NCBI GenBank assembly: GCA_035518095.1
Contig: DATIXX010000032.1
Location: forward strand, 1 to 64,000
Direction: 5' to 3'
Origin: Burkholderiales bacterium
GTDB lineage: Bacteria > Pseudomonadota > Gammaproteobacteria > Burkholderiales > JAHFRG01
DNA length: 64,000 nucleotides
Shown here in pieces: positions 56,506 to 64,000 of the stretch. The notes beneath the pieces were generated by a model that was not told where the DNA came from, made no database searches, and worked only from the letters and a program-made list of their open reading frames with translations. The translations under genes were made by a program, and so were the position numbers. Position 1 is the stretch's first letter; each line of letters starts with the position of its first letter.

Positions 56506-56674
56506 ATCATTGCCAAGCCTGGCTCTACCTCAGTAACGTTCCATTATAATTGCGGTACGGATATTCAATTTCTGGCACGTGCGGTTTGGATGATGTTCTT
56601 GAATCCGCCCCGTGTCTGGAAGCAATTGCGATTTTCCGGTGCACCGGCTGAGCTGCTATGTTCGAGGTTCTAAA

Positions 56675-58672
56675 ATGGCAAAACGCAAGGATCTGACCAA
56701 CGCCATACGCGCACTGGCAATGGACGCCGTTCAGAAAGCAAATTCCGGTCATCCGGGAATGCCGATGGGAATGGCGGAAATCGCCGAAGTATTGTGGAAC
56801 CACCATTTGCGATATAACCCGTCCAATCCCAACTGGCCGGACCGCGACCGATTTGTGCTTTCCAACGGCCACGGGTCAATGCTTCAATACGCGCTCCTGC
56901 ACCTTACCGGCTTCGACCTGCCTATGGAGGAACTGAAACGTTTTCGGCAACTTCATTCGAAGACACCCGGGCACCCCGAATACGGGTGTACCGTGGGGAT
57001 CGAAACCACGACCGGTCCCCTTGGCCAAGGGCTTGCCAATGCCGTGGGAATGGCCATTGCGGAAAAGGTACTTGCCGCTCGTTTTAACCGTCCCGAATTC
57101 GACATCGTTAATCACCATACTTATGTATTTTGTGGCGATGGTTGCCTGATGGAAGGCATTTCACATGAAGCATGCTCCCTTGCCGGCACCCTGGGACTCA
57201 ACAAGCTAATTGCGTTTTACGATGACAATGGAATTTCCATTGATGGTCAGGTAAAAGGCTGGTTTACAGACGACACGCCGAAACGCTTCGAGGCTTACGG
57301 CTGGCATGTCATTCGCAATGTCGACGGTTACGATAGCGCGGCGCTGGATGTGGCAATCCGGGCTGCCCTGCAGATCGGTGACAAGCCGACCCTGATATGT
57401 TGCAAGACGGTAATCGGGAAAGGCGCGCCGCACAAGCAGGGTACGCACGAGGCGCACGGCGCGGCTTTAGGCGAAGCGGAAGTGGCGGCGACCCGCGCCA
57501 ATATCGGCTGGAACTATCCGCCGTTTGAAATCCCAAGAGAGGTATACGAGGGCTGGGATGCCCGCAGCCGGGGCGCCACGCTTGAAGCGGATTGGAGGCG
57601 TAAGTTTGGCGAGTTTGCGAAGAAATTCCCACTTGAAGCCGCCGAGTTTCAGCGTCGCGTTGATAGCGAACTTCCCGCCGATTGGCGCGAGCATGTGCAG
57701 CAGCTCATTTCCAAAGTGAATGAAAAATCGGAGAGCATTGCCACCCGCAAAGCTTCGCAAAATGCAATTGAAGGCTTGGCGCCGCTGCTACCCGAGTTAA
57801 TCGGTGGCTCCGCGGACCTCACCGGCTCGAATCTCACACTGTGGTCGGGTTCCAAAGCAATCGATAAAAACAGCGGCGGCAACTACATTTACTACGGTGT
57901 ACGCGAGTTCGGCATGACGGCCATTGTGACAGGATTGGCTCTTCACGGCGGCCTGATCCCCTTTGCCGGGACATTTCTCATATTTTCTGATTATGCACGC
58001 AACGCGCTGCGCATGGCGGCGCTGATAGGAATTCGCGCGATTTATGTCTTTACGCATGATTCCATCGGTCTGGGCGAAGACGGGCCAACGCATCAGGCTG
58101 TGGAGCAGGCGGCTACGCTGCGCTATATACCCAACATGGATGTATGGCGTCCTTGCGACACGGTGGAGTCTGTGGTTGCGTGGGCGCAGGCTATAGAGCG
58201 CAAAAGCGGACCGTCGAGTTTGTTGTTCACGCGTCAAAACGTACCTTTTCTAAAGCGCGATGCGATGACTATTGCAAACATCGCAAAGGGAGGCTACATC
58301 CTTGCGGAAGCCTCGGCCGGCGATCCGCACGCGGTAATTATCGCGACGGGGTCGGAAGTGGCGCTGGCGATGGCGGCACAAAAAACGCTTGCTAAAGAAG
58401 GTATCCCGGTGCGTGTAGTGTCAATGCCATGCACTTCGGTATTCGACCGCCAGGATGAGGCTTTTAAGTCTCTGGTTTTGCCCGCCGGAGTGGCGCGCGT
58501 GGCCGTCGAAGCCGGCGTCACCGATTTCTGGCGCAAATATGTCGGGTTGCAGGGCGCAGTGGTGGGAATAGACCGCTTTGGCGAGTCTGCTCCCGCTGCA
58601 GATTTGTTCAAATACTTCGGATTTACAGTGGAAAATGTGGTAAAAGCTGTGCGCAATGTCGTAAAGACTTGA
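56675..58672 (+). CDS. tkt: Transketolase
   Basis: 665 residues. Thiamine-diphosphate enzyme of the pentose phosphate or Calvin cycle. N-terminal motifs [19 protein letters not shown] and [12 protein letters not shown], the ThDP motif [13 protein letters not shown], and the central [17 protein letters not shown] and [14 protein letters not shown] segments are all present. ATG at 56675 is preceded by GAGG; the frame is open upstream but not conserved. First gene of tkt-gap-pgk-pyk-fba. Confidence 0.98.
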   Translation: MAKRKDLTNAIRALAMDAVQKANSGHPGMPMGMAEIAEVLWNHHLRYNPSNPNWPDRDRFVLSNGHGSMLQYALLHLTGFDLPMEELKRFRQLHSKTPGHPEYGCTVGIETTTGPLGQGLANAVGMAIAEKVLAARFNRPEFDIVNHHTYVFCGDGCLMEGISHEACSLAGTLGLNKLIAFYDDNGISIDGQVKGWFTDDTPKRFEAYGWHVIRNVDGYDSAALDVAIRAALQIGDKPTLICCKTVIGKGAPHKQGTHEAHGAALGEAEVAATRANIGWNYPPFEIPREVYEGWDARSRGATLEADWRRKFGEFAKKFPLEAAEFQRRVDSELPADWREHVQQLISKVNEKSESIATRKASQNAIEGLAPLLPELIGGSADLTGSNLTLWSGSKAIDKNSGGNYIYYGVREFGMTAIVTGLALHGGLIPFAGTFLIFSDYARNALRMAALIGIRAIYVFTHDSIGLGEDGPTHQAVEQAATLRYIPNMDVWRPCDTVESVVAWAQAIERKSGPSSLLFTRQNVPFLKRDAMTIANIAKGGYILAEASAGDPHAVIIATGSEVALAMAAQKTLAKEGIPVRVVSMPCTSVFDRQDEAFKSLVLPAGVARVAVEAGVTDFWRKYVGLQGAVVGIDRFGESAPAADLFKYFGFTVENVVKAVRNVVKT

Positions 58673-58849
58673 CGTTGGTCAAATGCAATCGCGGGTTGAC
58701 GCGGTAAGCTGTAAGGGAGGCTTGCGGGTAGCCGGTCAAGTCGGTTCTAAGACGTGGCGAGATCGCCAAAAAGTTTTGCTTAAAGTTACTTACGCCCGGT
58801 TCAAGCGCCCGCTGTAAAAATTATTGATTTTATTCCTGGAGCAGAAACA

Positions 58850-59863
58850 ATGGCTATTCGCATCGCTGTTAACGGTTATGGACGCATCGGACGCAACATT
58901 TTGCGCGCTCTCTATGAATCGGGGCGTAACAAGGAAATTGCCATCGTTGCTATCAACGACCTTGGAAACGCCGAAACCAATGCCCATCTTACCCGTTATG
59001 ACACGGTACACGGGCGATTTCGGGGCAGCGTTGAAGTGGAAAACGACGCTATGATCGTCAATGGCGACCGCATCAACGTGCTAGCCGTGCGCAACCCTGC
59101 GGAACTGCCTTGGAAGGAACTCGGTGTAGATGTAGTACACGAATGCACCGGTCTTTTCAACAGCAAGGAGAAGGCCGCGGGGCATATAAAAGCCGGCGCA
59201 AAAAAAGTCCTTATTTCCGCTCCGGGGGGCAAGGATGTCGATGCTACCGTGGTCTACGGAGTCAACCATAGAAATCTGAAAGCTTCTCACACGGTAATTT
59301 CAAATGCATCGTGCACCACAAATTGTCTTGCGCCGCTTGCCAAAGTTCTGCACGAGAAAATCGGAATTGTCAGTGGTCTGATGACCACAGTGCACGCGTA
59401 TACCAACGACCAGGTGTTGATCGACGTCTATCACAAGGACCTGCGGCGCGGCCGTTCTGCCACTATGTCCATGATCCCAACCAAAACCGGTGCCGCTTCG
59501 GCGCTAGGCCTAGTGTTGCCGGAGCTTGACGGTAAGTTCGACGGCTTCGCAGTGCGCGTACCAACCATCAATGTATCATTGGTGGATTTGAGCTTTATCG
59601 CGAAACGCCCGACGACGGTTGAAGAAGTAAATGCGGTGATGAAGCAGGCATCAGAGGGAGAATTAAAAAGCATCATCGACTACAGCGACGAGCCGCTGGT
59701 TTCGATCGATTTCAATCATCATTCCGCTTCCTCGATCTTCGACGCGTCACTTACCAAAGTAACTGGGGGCACACTTGTGAAAGTGCTGTCCTGGTATGAC
59801 AACGAGTGGGGGTTTAGCAACCGCATGCTGGATGTGACGGTTGCATGGATGAACGCAAGATAA
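58850..59863 (+). CDS. gap: Glyceraldehyde-3-phosphate dehydrogenase
   Basis: 337 residues. The NAD-binding [17 protein letters not shown], catalytic Cys in [13 protein letters not shown] and the C-terminal [14 protein letters not shown] are conserved. The Asp in AINDLGN suggests NAD preference. GGAG precedes the ATG. It is separated from tkt by a 177 bp spacer, which may hold its own promoter. Confidence 0.99.
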   Translation: MAIRIAVNGYGRIGRNILRALYESGRNKEIAIVAINDLGNAETNAHLTRYDTVHGRFRGSVEVENDAMIVNGDRINVLAVRNPAELPWKELGVDVVHECTGLFNSKEKAAGHIKAGAKKVLISAPGGKDVDATVVYGVNHRNLKASHTVISNASCTTNCLAPLAKVLHEKIGIVSGLMTTVHAYTNDQVLIDVYHKDLRRGRSATMSMIPTKTGAASALGLVLPELDGKFDGFAVRVPTINVSLVDLSFIAKRPTTVEEVNAVMKQASEGELKSIIDYSDEPLVSIDFNHHSASSIFDASLTKVTGGTLVKVLSWYDNEWGFSNRMLDVTVAWMNAR

Positions 59864-59870
59864 TCCGGCC

Positions 59871-61049
59871 ATGTCTATCCTGAGGATGACCGATCTTGAT
59901 CTTGCGGGCAAGCGCGTGCTGATACGCGAGGACTTCAATGTGCCGTTGAACAACGGCGAGGTGGCGGATGATACGCGCATCCGCGCCTCATTGCCGACCG
60001 TAGAACGTGCGCTCAAAGCGCGCGCCAAAGTCATGCTGATGTCGCATCTGGGGAGGCCAGAAGAAGGAACGTACGATGAACGCCGCTCCCTGAAACCGGT
60101 GGCGCGGCGCCTTTCCCAATTATTGGGTCGTGAAGTGACAGTGGTTAGTGACTGGTTAGACGGAGCGGAAGTTGCGGCAGGCAATGCGGTTTTATTTGAG
60201 AACGTGCGCTTTAACAAGGGGGAAAAAGAAGACAGCGATGAGCTTGCGCAAAGAATGGCGAAATTATGCGATATTTATGTCATGGACGCTTTTGCCGTAG
60301 CGCATCGCGCCGAAGCGTCCACTCATGGAGTTGCGAAATTTGCCAAAGTCGCCTGTAGCGGTCCCTTGCTTGCCGCCGAACTGGATGCGCTTGGAAAAGC
60401 GCTGCACAACCCTAAGCGACCATTAGTTGCCATCGTCGGAGGCGCTAAAGTCTCCACTAAGCTCCCCGCGCTGAATTCGCTGTGTAAAATTGTAGACCAA
60501 TTGATCGTGGGGGGCAGTATCGCGAATACGTTTATGCTCGCCGCAGGTCACGCGATCGGCAAATCCCTCGCAGAGGCGAAATTGACCGGGGAGGCGCTGG
60601 AGATTATTCAGGCGGTGCGTGGCAAAGGTGGCGAGGTGCTAATTCCGCACGACGTAATATGCGCCAAGGAATTTTCGGTTACTGCCAAAGCCACGTTGAA
60701 GGACATCAAAGAGATTGCCGCGGATGACCTGATCATGGATGTCGGGCCTAAAACCCGCGAAACGATTGTTCGCATAGTGGAGAAGGCCGGTACCATCGTT
60801 TGGAACGGGCCGCTCGGTGTGTACGAATTCGAGCAGTTCAGCGCGGGCACCCTGGCGTTGGCTAACGCCATTGCCGATTCCAGGGCATTTTCCCTCGCGG
60901 GCGGCGGCGAGACGCTTGCAGCGCTGGCCAAATTCGGACTTACAGACAAAATATCCTATATTTCGACCGGTGGCGGCGCGTTTCTTGAGTTTATGGAGGG
61001 CAAGAAACTGCCGGCTGTGGAAATTCTTGAACAACGTGCAAGGCAGTGA
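59871..61049 (+). CDS. pgk: Phosphoglycerate kinase
   Basis: 392 residues. Opens [16 protein letters not shown], then [10 protein letters not shown] and the hinge segment [10 protein letters not shown]; the nucleotide-binding end has [17 protein letters not shown]. Starts 7 bp after gap, so the two are tightly coupled. Confidence 0.98.
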   Translation: MSILRMTDLDLAGKRVLIREDFNVPLNNGEVADDTRIRASLPTVERALKARAKVMLMSHLGRPEEGTYDERRSLKPVARRLSQLLGREVTVVSDWLDGAEVAAGNAVLFENVRFNKGEKEDSDELAQRMAKLCDIYVMDAFAVAHRAEASTHGVAKFAKVACSGPLLAAELDALGKALHNPKRPLVAIVGGAKVSTKLPALNSLCKIVDQLIVGGSIANTFMLAAGHAIGKSLAEAKLTGEALEIIQAVRGKGGEVLIPHDVICAKEFSVTAKATLKDIKEIAADDLIMDVGPKTRETIVRIVEKAGTIVWNGPLGVYEFEQFSAGTLALANAIADSRAFSLAGGGETLAALAKFGLTDKISYISTGGGAFLEFMEGKKLPAVEILEQRARQ

Positions 61050-61075
61050 TGCGGGATAAATTCTCAAGTTTTTTC

Positions 61076-61097
61076 GGCGGATTTTATTTCATCCGTC
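61076..61097 (+). other. Hairpin in the pgk-pyk spacer
   Basis: GGCGGAT and ATCCGTC can form a 7 bp stem (one G-U pair) with an 8-base AT-rich loop, ending 15 bp before the pyk ATG. No U-run follows, so it is not a typical terminator; it could affect mRNA processing or access to the pyk start. Confidence 0.35.
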
Positions 61098-61112
61098 AAT
61101 GTCCGAATTGTT

Positions 61113-62546
61113 ATGCTGCGTAGAACTAAAATTGTCGCAACGCTCGGACCTTCCTCCAGCGACCCGAAAGTACTTGAACGCATGATAGCTGCCGGCGTCG
61201 ATATGGTGCGCATGAATTTTTCCCACGGTTCAGCCCAGGATCATCTGCAACGGTCTGAGACGGTGAGCGAAATGGCACGGAAAGTAGGTCGCAGTGTCGG
61301 CATCATTGCCGATTTGCAGGGTCCCAAAATCCGCATTGGCAGGTTCGAGCAGGGCAAAATCACGCTGCGCGCTGGCGATTCATTTGTTCTCGACACCAGC
61401 GACAAACCGGGCAATGAACGGCGTGTGGGCCTGGATTACAAGGAACTGCGGCGCGATGTCGTCCCGGGCGCGGTGCTGCTGCTCGATGACGGGCGCATGG
61501 TGTTCGACGTAAAGGCGGTGCGCGACGACGAGATTGTTTGCAGCGTGAGGCACGGGGGAGTGCTGACTAACAACAAGGGCATCAACCGGCAGGGCGGAGG
61601 GCTGACCGCGCCGGCTCTTACTGAAAAAGATCGGCAAGACATCAAAACGGCGGTTCAGCTCAAAGCGGATTATTTGGCGGTATCGTTCGCCAAAAGCGGC
61701 TCCGATATGCGCCTGGCCCGCCAGCTGCTGCGCGATGCCGGCGGACACGCATTGCTAATTGCCAAGATCGAAAGAGCAGAAGCGATTCCCGCGTTGCAGG
61801 AAATTCTAGAGGCGTGTGACGGTATCATGGTTGCGCGCGGAGATCTTGCAGTTGAAGTCGGCGATGCAGCGGTTCCTGCGTTGCAAAAACGCATGATTCG
61901 CGTCGCACGCGGTATGAACAAGCTCACCATTATCGCGACACAAATGATGGAATCAATGATAGAGAGCCCGATACCCACCCGCGCCGAGGTATCGGACGTG
62001 GCGAATGCGGTACTGGAGGGCACCGACGCAGTCATGCTGTCTGCGGAAACGGCCAGCGGCAAGTTTCCGGTGGAATCGGTCGAAGCAATGAACCGTGTCT
62101 GCGTTGAAGCTGAAAAATCCGATGAAGTGGCGCTGGACCGCGATTTTTTGGATCGTGTCTTTACCCGTATCGACCAGTCAATTGCAATGGCCGCGCTGTT
62201 TACTGCGTATCATCTGAAAATCAAGGCAATCGCCGCACTCACGCAGTCGGGCTCTACGGCATTATGGATATCGAGGCTGAATTGCGGTGTGCCGATTTAT
62301 GCGCTCACGACTGAAACTGCAACGCGCCACCGCGTCTGCCTGTTTCGCGATACCTACCCGCTGATGTTGAAATACACCGGTCAGGACAGGCAGCAATTGC
62401 TGCTTGAAGTCGAGAAAGAGCTGCTGGCAAACAAGGTGGTGCGGGAGGGCGATCTAATCGTGCTGACGATCGGAGAACCTATTGGCAAGTCCGGGGGTAC
62501 TAATACGATGAAGATCCTAAAAATAGGGCAGCATCAAAATGCGTGA
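61113..62546 (+). CDS. pyk: Pyruvate kinase
   Basis: 477 residues. Begins RRTKIVATLGPSSSDP; catalytic Lys region IAKIERAEAI, MVARGDLAVEVG and the ATQMMESMI segment are intact, followed by the C-terminal allosteric domain. Standard length. No strong Shine-Dalgarno is seen before the ATG. Confidence 0.98.
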   Translation: MLRRTKIVATLGPSSSDPKVLERMIAAGVDMVRMNFSHGSAQDHLQRSETVSEMARKVGRSVGIIADLQGPKIRIGRFEQGKITLRAGDSFVLDTSDKPGNERRVGLDYKELRRDVVPGAVLLLDDGRMVFDVKAVRDDEIVCSVRHGGVLTNNKGINRQGGGLTAPALTEKDRQDIKTAVQLKADYLAVSFAKSGSDMRLARQLLRDAGGHALLIAKIERAEAIPALQEILEACDGIMVARGDLAVEVGDAAVPALQKRMIRVARGMNKLTIIATQMMESMIESPIPTRAEVSDVANAVLEGTDAVMLSAETASGKFPVESVEAMNRVCVEAEKSDEVALDRDFLDRVFTRIDQSIAMAALFTAYHLKIKAIAALTQSGSTALWISRLNCGVPIYALTTETATRHRVCLFRDTYPLMLKYTGQDRQQLLLEVEKELLANKVVREGDLIVLTIGEPIGKSGGTNTMKILKIGQHQNA

Positions 62547-62602
62547 TAAGCAGGATTTTTTTATGATTCGCTGCTAGAATTTTTATTGGAGGTGAAGGAC
62601 AA

Positions 62603-63631
62603 ATGTATGAACGTGAACTTGAAACCACAGCCGCTGCCATGGTGGCGAAAGGTAAAGGCATACTCGCGATAGACGAGAGCACTCCTACCTGTAAAAAGCG
62701 CTTTGACAGCATCGGTGTAGAATCCACCGTCGATAACCGCCGCGCCTATCGCGAAATTCTGATAACGGTGCCCGGAGCGGCGCAATACGTAAGCGGTATG
62801 ATACTTTATGACGAAACAATACGGCAGTCCGCCGCGGACGGCACGCCGTTTCCGGTCGCGCTCAAGCGCCAGGGAATCCTCGCCGGGATCAAGGTAGACG
62901 CCGGCGCCAAGAAACTTGCCGGCGCTCCGGGAGAGAAGGTTACTGAAGGGTTGGACGGCCTGCGCGAGCGTCTCGCAGAATACCGCGGCATGGGCGCGAG
63001 CTTCGCCAAATGGCGCGCGGTTATCACCATAGGCGAAGGAATTCCGAGCGCATACTGCCTGGATGTCAATGCGCATGCGCTGGCGCGGTATGCGGCGCTT
63101 TGCCAGGAAGCCGGATTGGTGCCGATTGTTGAGCCGGAAGTGTTAATGGATGGCAAACATTCTATACAGCGCTGTTTTGAGGTTACTGAAGCTACGTTGC
63201 GCGGCGTTTTCAGTGAGCTTTATCTGCAGCGCGTGGCACTGGAACACATGGTGCTTAAAGCGAGCATGGTAATTTCGGGAAGCGAATCCGCGGAGCGCGC
63301 AGGTGTTGAACAAGTGGCTGCACAGACCCTGCGCTGCATAAAGCGTGTGGTACCCGCCGCAGTGCCCGGAATCGTGTTCCTCTCAGGCGGGCAAGGCCCC
63401 GAAGAAGCGACCGCGCATCTAAATGCCATGAACTTGATGGGCCCCAACCCCTGGCCTTTGAGCTTTTCCTACGGTCGCGCGCTGCAGGAGCCCGCGCTCA
63501 ATACCTGGAGGGGACAGGCCGCCAACGCAGCGGCAGCGCAAAAGGCGCTTTACCACCGAGAAAAAATGAACAGCGCCGCGAGCCTTGGCCGCTACAGCGC
63601 GCAGATGGAGCAGGGAAAAGCCGCGGCTTAA
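62603..63631 (+). CDS. Fructose-bisphosphate aldolase, class I
   Basis: 342 residues. Schiff-base aldolase of the eukaryote-like class I family: KGILAIDESTPTCKKRF at the N-terminus, GASFAKWRAV, IVEPEVLMDG and the Schiff-base Lys in EHMVLKASMV are all present. There is no class II zinc site. A very good Shine-Dalgarno GGAGGTG precedes the ATG. Last gene of tkt-gap-pgk-pyk-fba. Confidence 0.97.
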   Translation: MYERELETTAAAMVAKGKGILAIDESTPTCKKRFDSIGVESTVDNRRAYREILITVPGAAQYVSGMILYDETIRQSAADGTPFPVALKRQGILAGIKVDAGAKKLAGAPGEKVTEGLDGLRERLAEYRGMGASFAKWRAVITIGEGIPSAYCLDVNAHALARYAALCQEAGLVPIVEPEVLMDGKHSIQRCFEVTEATLRGVFSELYLQRVALEHMVLKASMVISGSESAERAGVEQVAAQTLRCIKRVVPAAVPGIVFLSGGQGPEEATAHLNAMNLMGPNPWPLSFSYGRALQEPALNTWRGQAANAAAAQKALYHREKMNSAASLGRYSAQMEQGKAAA

Positions 63632-63651
63632 CGCGGTTCGCTGGCTAGGCG

Positions 63652-64000
63652 TTAATGAAACGCGCGTATCGCAACCGGGATGCGTCGGTTGCCAAACTGC
63701 CGGGTGAATTGCGCGAACTCGCCCGCGAGCGGCGTGGCGCAGCCGGGGCATTTACCGTCGTCCGTGACGCGGTAGCTCACAATGCGATGCCAATCGCGCG
63801 CGATAAGCGGTGTTTTGCAGGCGGCACAGTAAGTGGTGCCGCCCTCAGTATCGAACACATTGCCGGTATAGACATATTGCAATCCTTCTTGCTGAGCAAT
63901 GGCTCGCGCTCGGCTTAATGTGTGCGGCGGAGTCGGCGGCAGGTCCGTCATCTTGTAATCGGGATGGAATGCGGTGAAATGCAGCGGCACATCCAGTCCC
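63652..64000 (-). CDS. amrS: AmmeMemoRadiSam system radical SAM enzyme, C-terminal part (5' end outside window)
   Basis: The frame runs out of the window; 115 C-terminal residues are seen. The segment FHPDYKMTDLPPTPPHTL followed by YVYTGNV is the hallmark end of the radical SAM barrel in the AmmeMemoRadiSam (AmrS, PflA-like) family, and the last part carries two cysteine pairs, CAAC and CPGC, of a zinc ribbon. The radical SAM CxxxCxxC motif would be upstream, outside the window. Convergent with the aldolase gene 20 bp away. Confidence 0.9.
   Translation of the reverse strand, partial: GLDVPLHFTAFHPDYKMTDLPPTPPHTLSRARAIAQQEGLQYVYTGNVFDTEGGTTYCAACKTPLIARDWHRIVSYRVTDDGKCPGCATPLAGEFAQFTRQFGNRRIPVAIRAFH

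Noticed and set aside
56545-56550. TATAAT as a -10 element for tkt
   Set aside because: No acceptable -35 at 16-18 bp; the nearest TTGCCA is 29 bp away.
58673-58849. Possible riboswitch or small RNA in the tkt-gap spacer
   Set aside because: No known riboswitch core or terminator-like hairpin could be recognised by eye.

Overview
The window is a 64 kb piece of a bacterial chromosome spanning the replication origin neighbourhood. Gene content and order point to a betaproteobacterium, probably of the Nitrosomonadales or a close order: rpmH-rnpA-yidD-yidC-mnmE diverging from dnaA-dnaN-gyrB; mnmG-rsmG-parA-parB-atpIBEFHAGDC; def-fmt-htpX-rsmB-DUF4390-ntrY-ntrX; tkt-gap-pgk-pyk-fba; and argS-SPOR-dsbA-SDR. 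This assignment is inference from synteny and sequence character; no 16S gene or other RNA gene is in the window. No tRNA, rRNA, insertion sequence, prophage or CRISPR array was seen. Nearly all of the sequence is coding.

Layout. 1-3163 (+): end of argS, a SPOR-domain envelope protein, a DsbA-type thiol oxidoreductase and a short-chain dehydrogenase. 3168-10159: a more accessory stretch with a lipase-macrodomain-DUF167 operon, YjbQ, a metallophosphoesterase with altered active-site motifs, a 57-residue membrane protein, DoxX, an orphan outer-membrane protein, and a cupredoxin-FTR1 iron uptake pair behind a Fur-box-like promoter. 10160-16773 (-): Ser/Thr kinase with PEGA domain, glmS, glmU, glpD. 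16843-24055 (-): complete F1Fo ATP synthase operon. 24483-28648 (-): parB, parA, rsmG, mnmG. 28750-34549: TSUP transporter, GTP-type PEP carboxykinase, aldo/keto reductase, FAD monooxygenase, rhomboid protease. 34702-38843: a small membrane protein, then mnmE, yidC, yidD, rnpA, rpmH (-). 39008-44090 (+): dnaA, dnaN, gyrB, with DnaA-box-like sites between dnaA and dnaN and a near-perfect parS in the gyrB leader. 44103-48767 (-): topA, dprA, a LysM protein. 48891-56505 (+): def, fmt, htpX, rsmB, DUF4390, NtrY-like kinase, NtrX-like regulator. 56675-63631 (+): transketolase, GAPDH, PGK, pyruvate kinase, class I aldolase. 63652-64000 (-): end of an AmmeMemoRadiSam radical SAM gene.

Genes left of about 38.9 kb are mostly on the minus strand and those to the right mostly on the plus strand, as expected if replication forks leave from the rpmH/dnaA/dnaN region. 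The themes are chromosome replication and partition (dnaA, dnaN, gyrB, topA, parAB, parS), translation start and tRNA/rRNA modification (def, fmt, rsmB, rsmG, mnmE, mnmG, rnpA, rpmH), ATP synthesis, lower glycolysis and gluconeogenesis, and cell envelope precursor supply (glmS, glmU). I found no clearly novel multi-gene system. The strongest oddities are an NtrX-type regulator whose AAA+ domain has lost its ATPase and sigma-54 contact motifs, a metallophosphoesterase with three altered active-site positions, the Fur-box-like promoter in front of a reduced cupredoxin/FTR1 locus, and parS placed where the gyrB ribosome-binding site should be.
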